From Williamsia sp. (GTDB lineage: Bacteria; Actinomycetota; Actinomycetes; Mycobacteriales; Mycobacteriaceae): DNA of 42,098 bases. The notes under the pieces were generated by a model. That model had not been told where the DNA came from. It did no database searches and saw nothing but the letters and a program-made list of their open reading frames with translations. This document shows positions 8,905-17,012 of the stretch, one piece after another (position 1 is the first letter of the stretch; every line of letters starts with the position of its first letter). The stretch spans positions 9,283 to 51,380 of the forward strand of contig NZ_JAEMTF010000024.1 of NCBI RefSeq assembly GCF_016462415.1, in the 5' to 3' direction. Both the position numbers and the translations under genes were made by a program.

Positions 8905-10445
8905 CGAGCGCGTCCCAGCACACGCCGCAGCCGCAGCGGGTCCTCGCGGCAGAGCGACCACCCGGCCAGGGCGGCGACAACCGCGGCGAGCACGAGATCG
9001 GTGGGCTCGTACAGCAGGATCGAGTCGTCGGGTTGGAACACGATCAGCATGAACACGCACGCGCCGACGATGAGTGCGAACCACCGGCGGGCGATGGCGG
9101 CAGCCCCGGCGAACACCAGTGCCCAGCTGTAATACCAGGGCAGCGTGGACGGTTCGAGGAGCAGCACCGCGAACATGGCCACGGCCATCCCGACGACAGC
9201 GCTGCGTTCATCGCCTCGAAAACGCCACCACGTCCACACCAACGTCACGGCCAACACCACCGAGCCCACGGTCCTGCTCACCGACAGCACCGGCGCCAGC
9301 GGGATGGCCGTGAACGGTGCCACGACATAGGTGATGAGATGCGCGATCGCGGTGGGCAGGGTCAGCCAGTTGATGATCCGGTCGGCGTACCCCAGACCGT
9401 TGAGCCACCCGAACCCGTGGCCGATGAGCAGGGTGACGACACCGAACACCGCGACCGTCGTCGCCACGGTCACCGCGAAGACGCGCACGACATCACCGGG
9501 GCGGACCTCACGTCGAGCCCGGATGTGCGCCAACCAGATCCAGACGACGAACGGGATGGCGACACCCGCGGTCACCTTGATCGACACGGCGACGCCCAAC
9601 ACCAGCAGTCCGCTCACGTGGCGTCCGCGTAGCGCCAGTACCACCCCCGCGACCAGCACACCCGCCATCAGCATCTCGACGTGTGGACCGGCGACGAGAT
9701 GGATGACGAGCATCGGGTTGAACACGACCAGCCACGCGGCGACGCGCGGGTCCCGTCCGACGTGCGCCGCGAGCCGCGGAACAGCCCAGATCGCCAGCGC
9801 CCACCCGGGCAGCATCACCAGCCGCATCAGCAGGACGCCGGGAATCGTGTGATCGCCGGTGATCTCGGTGACGCCGCGGGTGATGGCGACGAAGAACGGG
9901 CCGTACGGCGCGGTGGTGGTCGCCCAGACCTGCGCCATGCTGTCGAGCAACGGGCCGGGCTGTGAGGCCGGTCCGTCGACGTAGGGGTTCAGTCCATCGC
10001 GCAGCAGCGCTCCCTGTGCGAGGTATGCGTACACGTCGCGGCTGTAGACCGGGACCGCGACCATCAGGGGCGCCGCCCACGCGGCGGCGGCCCAGCGCAG
10101 TTCGCCGACGCCCGACATCGACGCGTCCCCGGTGTCGGGGGCATCGGTGCGCTCGGCGAGCACGACGCGACCGAGACGGACCCAGGCCACGACCATCAGC
10201 GCGACACCGATCCAGAACAGCAACGCCGACAACGACTTCCCGTGGCCGTAGGTGACCCAGGCCATCGACGCATCCTGCAACCAGGGGTTTGCCCTGGGGA
10301 TGTCGCCGACGCCGAAACTGCCGAGGGTGACCAACAGCGATCCGACGAAGCCCAGGCGTGCGGCCCGCCCGACCGGGGTCGTGAGGAATGCCGCGACGCT
10401 CGCGCGACGGGTGCGCGGGACCGCGCTCTCGACACCGACCTCCAT
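8901..10445 (-). CDS. mptA: Alpha-1,6-mannopyranosyltransferase MptA
   Basis: This encodes about 514 residues with a dozen hydrophobic segments. It is a GT-C mannosyltransferase that extends the alpha-1,6 mannan core of lipomannan and lipoarabinomannan using polyprenyl-phosphomannose on the outer face of the plasma membrane. Seen in the sequence: the extracytoplasmic acidic motif VYSRDVYAYLAQGALLRDGLNPY, followed by TTAPYGPFF and GPHVEMLMAG, and STLPWYYSWAL near the C-terminus, all typical of MptA. ATG 10445 is chosen; GTG 10472 is an alternative. It is placed between crtI (47 bp upstream) and crtB (4-nt overlap), so it is probably transcribed with carotenoid genes, whereas in M. tuberculosis it follows idsA2 directly. 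Confidence 0.93.
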   Translation of the reverse strand: MEVGVESAVPRTRRASVAAFLTTPVGRAARLGFVGSLLVTLGSFGVGDIPRANPWLQDASMAWVTYGHGKSLSALLFWIGVALMVVAWVRLGRVVLAERTDAPDTGDASMSGVGELRWAAAAWAAPLMVAVPVYSRDVYAYLAQGALLRDGLNPYVDGPASQPGPLLDSMAQVWATTTAPYGPFFVAITRGVTEITGDHTIPGVLLMRLVMLPGWALAIWAVPRLAAHVGRDPRVAAWLVVFNPMLVIHLVAGPHVEMLMAGVLVAGVVLALRGRHVSGLLVLGVAVSIKVTAGVAIPFVVWIWLAHIRARREVRPGDVVRVFAVTVATTVAVFGVVTLLIGHGFGWLNGLGYADRIINWLTLPTAIAHLITYVVAPFTAIPLAPVLSVSRTVGSVVLAVTLVWTWWRFRGDERSAVVGMAVAMFAVLLLEPSTLPWYYSWALVFAGAAAIARRWFALIVGACVFMLIVFQPDDSILLYEPTDLVLAAVVAALAGWSLCREDPLRLRRVLGRAR

Positions 10446-10492
10446 GGTGGCGATCCTAGTGCCCGACGTCACCCGGACACCTCATGCGGCAC

Positions 10493-12052
10493 TCACCCGG
10501 TGATGCGTTCGGCCGCGAGACGGCCGGAGACCAACACCGGCGGTATGCCGACGCCGGGAACGGTCGAACTGCCCGCGAACACCACGTTGGCCGCCCCCGG
10601 CCACAGGTTCGTGGCGCGCAGCGGCCCGGTCTGGGACAGGGTGTGCGCGGCCGCGAACGGGGTGCCGGCCGACATGCCCGACGCCGCCCACACCCCGGGG
10701 TGGTCGATCCGCTCGATCCTCGCGGTCTCGGCGATGCCGCGGTAACCCCGACTCTCGAGGACCGACAGCACCTCGGCGACGTAGGGCCGGGCGAGCGCAT
10801 CCCAGGGCAGATCGGCGCTGTCGAGGTTGGGGCACGGCGCGAGGACCGTCACCGATTCGCGGCCGTCGACGATGAAGTGGTCCGGGTCGGTCAGACCCGG
10901 GCGGTTGAGCAGCAGAGAAGGATCACTCATCAACCGCCCGGACCGGGCGGTCAGTTCCCGGAACGTCTCCTCCCACGCCTCGCCGAAGTCGATGGTGTGA
11001 TGTCCGCCCGGCCATGCGGCACCGACCTCGGCGGGCACGGTCAGGTGTGTCACCACCGCGCTGGGGGAGTGTCGGGTCCTGCGGCGCGACCGCGTGGCGG
11101 GCACGTCTGCGAGGAGTGCGGCGGTGACCGGGGTGTCGGTGGTCACGATGACCGCGTCGCAGTTGATCTCGCAGGTGTCGGTCTGGACGGCGACCGCACG
11201 GGGCAGGCCGGGCGCGGATCGGTCGAACTCGATCCGCCGCGCGGGGTGGCCGTACAGGATGGTGCCGCCCGCAGCGGTGAACGCCTGTGCCATCACGGCG
11301 CCGATGCGACCCATCCCGCCGCGGGGGTACCAGACCCCCATACCGATGTCCATCTGCGAGATGACCGCGTAGATGGCCAGCGCGCGACTCGGGGGCACTC
11401 CGGCGTAGAGCGCCTGAAAGGTGAACGCGCGCTGCAGCCGGGTGTCGCTGATGAAGCGACCGATCGCGGGCGTGAGGTGACGAACGGCGCCCATCCGCAC
11501 GAGTTGACCGACCCGGGTGCGCATCTCGGAGTTGTCGACGAAGTCGGTGAGACGGTCGAAGTTCCGGTCGATGAAGTCGTCGAACTCGACGTCGTAGAGG
11601 TGCTCGAGCCACGTACGCAGCCGGCGATATCCCTGTTCCTGGGCCGACCCGAACACCGATCCGATGGAGGACGCGAGTGCGTCGGTGTCCCGATCGACGG
11701 CGAAGTCGGTGCCGTCGGCGTACCGCAGGTGATAGGTCGGGTCCAGTGGGCTCAGGTCGAGCAGCGCGCGGGTGCTGGCGGCGGAGATACCGACCGCGGA
11801 CATCGGCGCCTCGATCAACGACGGCATGGTCAGCACCGACGCGCCGGTGTCGAACAGATGCCCGCCCAACGACTCCGTGCGAACCCGACCACCCGGCGTC
11901 CGCTGCGCCTCGATCACGGTGACCTGGTGGCCCTCGCCGCGCAGGTACAGCGCGGCGGCCAGCCCCGACAACCCCGCCCCGATGACCACGACGTGGTCGG
12001 TGGGGCCGGCGACCTGACGGACGCCGGCGCGATTCGCGCTGCGGCGGCTCAT
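10493..12052 (-). CDS. crtI: Phytoene desaturase
   Basis: A 519-residue FAD-dependent desaturase converting colourless phytoene to lycopene or a shorter polyene. The N-terminal dinucleotide-binding fold is clear (VVVIGAGLSGLAAALYL, then the acidic strand end VIEAQRTPGGRVRTE), and the C-terminal FAD motif VFAGSSTVPGVGIPPVLVSG is diagnostic of bacterial CrtI. Internal family segments include FDTGASVLTMP and WYPRGGMGRIGAVM. The ATG at 12052 overlaps the TGA of the GGPP synthase gene by 4 nt. It belongs to the same operon as crtB and differs from the second amine-oxidase-type enzyme in the window (crtO), which has a different C-terminus and lies in the other cluster. Confidence 0.94.
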   Translation of the reverse strand: MSRRSANRAGVRQVAGPTDHVVVIGAGLSGLAAALYLRGEGHQVTVIEAQRTPGGRVRTESLGGHLFDTGASVLTMPSLIEAPMSAVGISAASTRALLDLSPLDPTYHLRYADGTDFAVDRDTDALASSIGSVFGSAQEQGYRRLRTWLEHLYDVEFDDFIDRNFDRLTDFVDNSEMRTRVGQLVRMGAVRHLTPAIGRFISDTRLQRAFTFQALYAGVPPSRALAIYAVISQMDIGMGVWYPRGGMGRIGAVMAQAFTAAGGTILYGHPARRIEFDRSAPGLPRAVAVQTDTCEINCDAVIVTTDTPVTAALLADVPATRSRRRTRHSPSAVVTHLTVPAEVGAAWPGGHHTIDFGEAWEETFRELTARSGRLMSDPSLLLNRPGLTDPDHFIVDGRESVTVLAPCPNLDSADLPWDALARPYVAEVLSVLESRGYRGIAETARIERIDHPGVWAASGMSAGTPFAAAHTLSQTGPLRATNLWPGAANVVFAGSSTVPGVGIPPVLVSGRLAAERITG

Positions 12053-13170
12053 CGTTGGCGTCCGGCGATGGCGGTGGCGACGGTGACGAGTTCGGCACGA
12101 GCGGACGGGTCGACCGCGGCCGCGTCGAGGGCCTCGAACGACTCGGCGACGAGCCGGTCGATGTGATCCTCGACGGAGCGCTCGGCTCCGACGTCGCGCA
12201 GGATGAACCGCGCGCGGTCGAGTTCGTCGTCGGTCAGTGGTCGTCCGATCATCGCGCGGAGTTCCGCGGCTGCTGCCGGGTCGTCGGCGTCGGCGGCCTG
12301 CAGTCCGAGTGCGAGCAGGGCGGTGCGTTTGCCCGCGACGAGGTCGTCGCCGGACGGTTTCCCGGTCTGCGCCGGGTCGCCGAACACGCCGAGGAGGTCG
12401 TCGCGCAGCTGGAATGCGATCCCCAGACCGTCACCGACGGCACCGAGCTCGTCGGAGACGGTCTCGTCGGCACCGGCGAGCGCCGCCCCCAACTGCAGCG
12501 GTCGGGCGACGGTGTAGCCGGCGGTCTTGTAGCGCATGACGCGGAAGGCGGCCTCGACCGATTCGTCACCGGATGCCTCACCGACCACGTCGAGCAACTG
12601 CCCGGCGAGGACCTCGGTGCGCATGGCGGCCCAGATCGGCTGCACCCGATCACGGATCCCGGCGGGCAGGTTCGGGCTCGCGACCACATCGTCGGCCCAG
12701 CTCAACGCGAGATCGCCGAGGAGTATGGCGGTCGACACCCCGTAGTGGCCGGCATCACCGGTCCACGTCTGATCGACATGTGCGGCCTCCAGGGCCCGAT
12801 GCACCGTGGGCCGACCGCGGCGGGTGTCCGAGCGGTCGATGATGTCGTCGTGGATCAGCGCGCAGGCCTGGATCAGCTCGAGCGAGGCGCACACGGTCAG
12901 CGCCTGGAGTGCCGGCGCCCCGTCGGTGTCACCGCCCGCGCAGCGATAACCCGACCACGCGAACGTCGGTCGGACACGTTTGCCGCCGTTGAGCGTGAAG
13001 GCGGCGAGCTGGTCGACCAGCGTCGCGATGACCGGTGAGATCTCCGCGGTCGTCGCCCGGTGGGCGTCGAACATCTGGCGAAGGACGGTCTCGGCGGCGG
13101 ACGGGACCCCCTGCACGCTGTCCGGCACACGAACCGCCGACGACGAGGTGATCTCCGAGGTCGGGGTCAC
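12049..13170 (-). CDS. idsA2: Geranylgeranyl diphosphate synthase (IdsA2/CrtE type)
   Basis: An all-trans polyprenyl diphosphate synthase of about 373 residues that condenses isopentenyl diphosphate with allylic primers. The motifs run in order: GGKRVRPTFAW, the first aspartate-rich motif ALIHDDIIDRSDTRRGRPT, the LLGDLALSWAD block, and the second aspartate motif FQLRDDLLGVFGD followed by GKPSGDDLVAGKRT. Two features favour a GGPP product for carotenoid synthesis: it heads the operon with crtI and crtB, and its position matches idsA2 (Rv2173). I prefer GTG 13170, preceded by TGGAG at a good distance; a TTG at 13212 gives a 14-residue extension. Its divergent partner is metF. Confidence 0.92.
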   Translation of the reverse strand: MTPTSEITSSSAVRVPDSVQGVPSAAETVLRQMFDAHRATTAEISPVIATLVDQLAAFTLNGGKRVRPTFAWSGYRCAGGDTDGAPALQALTVCASLELIQACALIHDDIIDRSDTRRGRPTVHRALEAAHVDQTWTGDAGHYGVSTAILLGDLALSWADDVVASPNLPAGIRDRVQPIWAAMRTEVLAGQLLDVVGEASGDESVEAAFRVMRYKTAGYTVARPLQLGAALAGADETVSDELGAVGDGLGIAFQLRDDLLGVFGDPAQTGKPSGDDLVAGKRTALLALGLQAADADDPAAAAELRAMIGRPLTDDELDRARFILRDVGAERSVEDHIDRLVAESFEALDAAAVDPSARAELVTVATAIAGRQR

Positions 13171-13312
13171 GCGATCTCCACATGCTGCGGATGGGAGCGG
13201 GGCATTCTTCAAACCCTACCGATGGTCGGCGTCGGTCCGGTGTGGGCAGGGCGCCCACCCCGATCGTTCGATCGGCGTACGAGACGCCGCGCACCCGGTC
13301 ACAGGGTGTCCG

Positions 13313-13318
13313 TATGCT
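13313..13318 (+). promoter_or_regulatory. -10 element of a probable leaderless promoter for metF
   Basis: TATGCT ends six bases before GTG 13325 (three before GTG 13322). No Shine-Dalgarno sequence lies in this gap and no clear -35 is seen. Confidence 0.45.
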
Positions 13319-13324
13319 GGCGTG

Positions 13325-14260
13325 GTGATCACACCGTCTGGACCACCCTCTGTCGTCTCGCAGTTGTCGCAGCCACACAGCGGTCCCGTGCCGTTCTCGG
13401 TCGAGTTCTTCCCGCCCAAGGACGAGGCCGGCGAGGAGCGACTCTGGCGTGCGGTACGGATCTTCGAACAGCTGCGTCCGGCGTTCGTGTCGATGACCTA
13501 CGGCGCCGGTGGCGGTACGCGTGACCGCACCGTCCGGATCGCCGGGCAGCTGGCCCGCGACACCACACTGCTGACCGTCGCGCATCTCACCGCGGTCAAC
13601 CACAGCCTCACCGAACTGCGTGCGCTGATCGGCTCGTACGCCGACCAGGGCATCACCAACATCCTCGCGCTGCGCGGCGATCCGCCGGGGAACCCGTTGG
13701 GCGAGTGGGTCAAGCATCCCGACGGCGTCGCCTACGCAGAGGAACTCGTGCGTTTCGTCGACGAGCTCGGCGACTTCCAGGTCGGGGTCGCGTCGTTCCC
13801 CGAGGGGCATCACCGCGCGCCCACCCTGGAGGACGACACCAAGTACCTGGTCGCGAAACTGCGGGCGGGTGCGGAGTACTCGATCACCCAGATGTTCTTC
13901 GACGTGGACGACTACCTGCGTCTGCGGGATCGGGTGGTCGCGGCCGACCCCGAGCAGGGCGCCAAGCCGATCATCCCGGGCATCATGCCGATCACCTCGC
14001 TGGCGTCGGTGCGCCGGATGCTCGAGCTGTCCAACTCGACGCTGCCCGCCGACGTCGACGAGCGCCTGTCGCGGGCCGCGGGTGACGACGAGGACCGCAA
14101 CCGGGAGGCCGTTCGCGCGGTCGGTATCGACCTGGCCACCGAGATGTCCGAACGCCTCATCGCCGAGGGCGTGCCCGGTCTGCACTTCTGCAGCCTGAAC
14201 TTCGCCCGTGCGACCACCGAGGTGCTACAGCGTCTCGGGATGGACGTCCTCGTCCCCTGA
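13325..14260 (+). CDS. metF: Methylenetetrahydrofolate reductase (MetF-like, Rv2172c type)
   Basis: This encodes about 311 residues forming a TIM-barrel reductase that converts 5,10-methylene- to 5-methyl-tetrahydrofolate for methionine synthesis. Visible family segments: SVEFFPPKDEAGE with the catalytic Glu, FVSMTYGAGGGTRDRT, the ILALRGDPP folate/flavin motif, FQVGVASFPEGHHRAP, TQMFFDVDDY, and PIIPGIMPIT; the C-terminus ends in the GLHFCSLNFARAT block. The order and length match MetF. The orthologous slot in M. tuberculosis (Rv2172c) carries an MTHFR-like protein. GTG 13325 is chosen for its position after a -10 box; 13322 is also possible. Its last 36 bp overlap the convergent glycosyltransferase gene. 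Confidence 0.93.
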   Translation: MITPSGPPSVVSQLSQPHSGPVPFSVEFFPPKDEAGEERLWRAVRIFEQLRPAFVSMTYGAGGGTRDRTVRIAGQLARDTTLLTVAHLTAVNHSLTELRALIGSYADQGITNILALRGDPPGNPLGEWVKHPDGVAYAEELVRFVDELGDFQVGVASFPEGHHRAPTLEDDTKYLVAKLRAGAEYSITQMFFDVDDYLRLRDRVVAADPEQGAKPIIPGIMPITSLASVRRMLELSNSTLPADVDERLSRAAGDDEDRNREAVRAVGIDLATEMSERLIAEGVPGLHFCSLNFARATTEVLQRLGMDVLVP

Positions 14261-15415
14261 TCGACCGACCGGACGTCCCTTCCAGCGCAGAGCACCCGAG
14301 CGGGTGAGCCGAGCGGAGTCGACGAGCACTGCGGCGGTGATGGTCGTCGCCGCGGGATGGCCCACAGCGGACATCACATCGGTACGGGTGATCCGCCCGG
14401 CCTCGTGTCCCCGCGCGGCCAGGCGCGACCCCGCGGCCAAGGCCAGGGCCGCTGCGCCCGGCCGCCGGGATCCGGTGGCCAGCGCGGCCACCGGCCAGAC
14501 GTACCCGACCAGGGCGAGGCCGGCGACCACGAGCGCGCCTGCGGTCCCGCCGACCTCGGTGGCCAACCACCGTCGATATCCGGATCGCAGTTCGCCTGCA
14601 CCGCCGTACATCCGGCAGCAAATGTCGTCGTGTCCCGCACGGACGTGCGTGGTGAACCCGGCCTGCCGGTAGGCGCGCGCGAGGTCCAGATCGTCGGTGA
14701 GACTGCCGGCCACCGCACGGTGTCCGCCGACCCGGGAGTGACGTGAGCGTGTGGTCAGCAGGAACTGCCCGTTGGCGACGGCGGTGGACGGACGCAGGTG
14801 GCGTTCGGTGATCATCAGGGGCAACAGCGCGAACCACGACCAGGACAGCAGCGGCTGGACGAGGGCCTCCGCCGCCGAACCGGAGAGCTGTTGCGGCCAC
14901 ACCGACAGCAGTCCCGGCGAGCGCCGGGTGCCCGCGTCGTCCAGCGCGGCGAACGCGTGCACCGCCCGGGCCAGCGCGTCCGGGCCGAGGCGGACGTCGG
15001 CGTCGACGAAGCACAGGTGGGTCTCGGTGGGTGGCAGGGTCTCGGTGAGCCGGTGCAGGGCCCACGCCTTGCCCGTCCACCCCGGCGGCGGTGGTGTCGC
15101 CGCGCCGGACACGAGCGTGATGCGGTCGTCGTCGTCGATGGCCGCGCGTGCGCGCTCGGCGGTGTCGTCGGTCGAACCGTCGTCGTAGACGATCACCCGG
15201 AGGTCGGGCACGCCGCGTTGCGCGCGCAGATCGGCGATCAGGTCGCCGATCCGGGGGCCCTCGTCGCGGGCGGGAACGCACACCACGAGTTGTCCGGAGA
15301 TCGCAGCGGAGGCGGCGGGCAGCCCGCGGAAACGTCGCGTGTTGACCAGGGCCATGAACGCGTTGAGGGCACTGAGCCCGAGCGAGAACCGGGTGAGGAC
15401 GGTCCCCACCGTCAC
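14225..15415 (-). CDS. Family 2 glycosyltransferase, probably carotenoid glycosyltransferase (CruG/CrtQ-like)
   Basis: A 396-residue GT-A enzyme with an N-terminal hydrophobic stretch, the nucleotide-sugar fold (VVCVPARDEGPRIGDLI, VIVYDDGSTDDT), a DxD-type metal motif (LCFVDADVRLGP), and a downstream GSLTDDLDLARAYRQAG acceptor/catalytic segment (ED/DD motif). C-terminal membrane helices follow. This layout fits membrane-bound GT2 enzymes that glycosylate carotenoids, such as CruG and diaponeurosporenoate glycosyltransferase. Its gene follows crtO, a cruF-like gene and lppM on the same strand, so glucosylation of the hydroxyl made by the CruF-like hydratase is the most economical role. Acceptor and sugar are inferred. 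The start is GTG 15415, five bases after the lppM stop. Confidence 0.8.
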   Translation of the reverse strand: MTVGTVLTRFSLGLSALNAFMALVNTRRFRGLPAASAAISGQLVVCVPARDEGPRIGDLIADLRAQRGVPDLRVIVYDDGSTDDTAERARAAIDDDDRITLVSGAATPPPPGWTGKAWALHRLTETLPPTETHLCFVDADVRLGPDALARAVHAFAALDDAGTRRSPGLLSVWPQQLSGSAAEALVQPLLSWSWFALLPLMITERHLRPSTAVANGQFLLTTRSRHSRVGGHRAVAGSLTDDLDLARAYRQAGFTTHVRAGHDDICCRMYGGAGELRSGYRRWLATEVGGTAGALVVAGLALVGYVWPVAALATGSRRPGAAALALAAGSRLAARGHEAGRITRTDVMSAVGHPAATTITAAVLVDSARLTRSGALRWKGRPVGRSGDEDVHPETL

Positions 15416-15420
15416 GGGCG

Positions 15421-16137
15421 TCAGCTTCGCCGGGCCGGTGCCCCGGGGCGGGGTGAGGTGTCGCGGGCGAGGTAGGCGATACCGCCGACGACCAGGACGA
15501 CGGCCAGCGTCAGCCCGGCCAGCACCCAGGTCCAGTCACCGAACGCGGCGGTCCCCGGATCGGCGTAGGTCGCCTCCGCGGTCAGGTCACTGACCTTGCC
15601 CGCCTCCGGTTTCCAGGTCACGGTGTCGTCGGACGACTGGGTTCCGTTGGTCGCGCTGATGCCGCCTGCGAACTGCACCGTCAGCTCCAGCAGGTCTTGT
15701 CCCGGGGTGAGGCTCGCGAGGTCGGCGTTGCCGCGGAACCGGACCACGTCGCCGCTGCGCTTGGTGGTGAGCTGCAGGCTCACCGCGGAGTTCGGGTAGG
15801 CCTCGAGCAGCAGGTCGCCGAGCTGATTGAACTGGCCGACGGGCAGGGCGGTGTAGGTGACGCGGGTACCGACCATGCCGTTCTCGTCGTAGGCCGCGGC
15901 GACGACACTGCCGGCCATGGACTGCGGGACCTCGATCTGCGGGCCCTTGGTCGACTGCCCCTGCCCGGTCGACTTCTCCGCCACGACCAGATCGCCCCAG
16001 AGCCGGTCGCCGACGTAGGGGGAGCGGTCCATACATGAGCTCAGCGCCACCGTGCACAGAGCCGCGATCAGCGCCGCGAGCACGACCCGCAGCCCACGGT
16101 GTGTCGATGGTGAGCGCTTCTGCGACGCCGATCTCAT
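15421..16137 (-). CDS. lppM: Lipoprotein LppM
   Basis: A 238-residue lipoprotein. A basic N-terminus, a hydrophobic core (VVLAALIAALCTVAL) and the lipobox LSSC place the lipidated Cys at residue 35. The mature part is a single domain (family DUF3153/LppM) rich in beta strands, and one hydrophobic segment (WTWVLAGLTLAVVLVVGGIAYL, about 205-226) anchors the C-terminus, followed by an arginine-rich cytoplasmic tail. M. tuberculosis LppM (Rv2171) has the same dual-anchor layout and affects phagosome interaction and surface glycolipids. Here lppM sits between a cruF-like gene (35 bp upstream) and a glycosyltransferase (5 bp downstream), so it is embedded in the second carotenoid cluster. Confidence 0.9.
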   Translation of the reverse strand: MRSASQKRSPSTHRGLRVVLAALIAALCTVALSSCMDRSPYVGDRLWGDLVVAEKSTGQGQSTKGPQIEVPQSMAGSVVAAAYDENGMVGTRVTYTALPVGQFNQLGDLLLEAYPNSAVSLQLTTKRSGDVVRFRGNADLASLTPGQDLLELTVQFAGGISATNGTQSSDDTVTWKPEAGKVSDLTAEATYADPGTAAFGDWTWVLAGLTLAVVLVVGGIAYLARDTSPRPGAPARRS

Positions 16138-16172
16138 TCCCAGCACACGCACATCGTGCCAGGCCGGTGCCG

Positions 16173-17012
16173 TCAACGGCGACATCCGGTGGCCGTGGCG
16201 AGTGCGGGCACCCCGAGCACGGCCATCGCGACGAGGGCGTAGGGGATCCCGGACCGCAGGGTGCCGTCCTCGAGGAAGAAGACCTGAGCGACCGCGGATC
16301 CGAGCCACGTCCAGGCGAACCACGTCAGCGGGACCACGGGCACACGCGCGGTCGTGTCGTGCGGTCGGGGGACACCGGTGCGGTCGGGGGCGTCGATCAG
16401 CGACAGCACGCCGAACACCACGAGCCCCAGCAGCGCCCATCCCGCGTAGTTGGTGAGCGGGATCTGCTCGATACCCGGCAACCCCGCGTCGTCGACGCCC
16501 CATCGCCACAGTCCGGCGGCGACCATCTGCGGATCGAGGTACAGATCCCACCCCACCAGGGCGACGATCGCGGCGAGCATCCGCAGGACGGGCCGATGCG
16601 GCAGCACGAACACCGACACCCGCCACACGCTGTAGGCGCCGACGAACCAGGCCGCCGAGATCAGGATCGGCACCGTCGCGATGGACGGCCCGATCCGACC
16701 CTGGGTGTAGGTGTAGTCCCCGAACGGGATCCCGGTCCGTGTGCCGACGACCTCGAAGGCGAACGCGAGTACGGCGATCGCGAGGATGACCAGGGCCCCG
16801 CGCAGTGCACCCCGTCGGCCGACGGCATCGGCGGCCATGGCGATGACGCCGGCACACAGGACCACCATCGTCGTCGCGTCCCGCGTCGAGCCGTGCACAA
16901 GGGGGTAGACGATCTGGGCGCCGATCGTCACCGCGAGTCCGGTGACGGCCAGGGTGTGGATCGACGCGGACCGCGCGGTCCGGGTCGCGACGGTGGCGGT
17001 GTCGCCGGTCAC
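16173..17012 (-). CDS. cruF: Carotenoid 1,2-hydratase of the CruF (DUF422) family
   Basis: A 279-residue protein with about seven membrane helices. The DUF422 signatures are present: FEVVGTRTGIPFGDYTYTQGRIGP, then a VPILISAAWF helix, and VGWDLYLDPQMVAAGLWRW. In cyanobacteria and Deinococcus CruF adds water across the 1',2' double bond at the open (psi) end of gamma-carotene or lycopene; related halophile proteins hydrate bisanhydrobacterioruberin. The GTG start overlaps the crtO stop by 4 nt, so the ketolase and hydratase are translationally coupled. With the downstream glycosyltransferase this predicts a 1'-hydroxylated, glycosylated carotenoid. Regiochemistry is inferred from the family. 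Confidence 0.85.
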   Translation of the reverse strand: MTGDTATVATRTARSASIHTLAVTGLAVTIGAQIVYPLVHGSTRDATTMVVLCAGVIAMAADAVGRRGALRGALVILAIAVLAFAFEVVGTRTGIPFGDYTYTQGRIGPSIATVPILISAAWFVGAYSVWRVSVFVLPHRPVLRMLAAIVALVGWDLYLDPQMVAAGLWRWGVDDAGLPGIEQIPLTNYAGWALLGLVVFGVLSLIDAPDRTGVPRPHDTTARVPVVPLTWFAWTWLGSAVAQVFFLEDGTLRSGIPYALVAMAVLGVPALATATGCRR

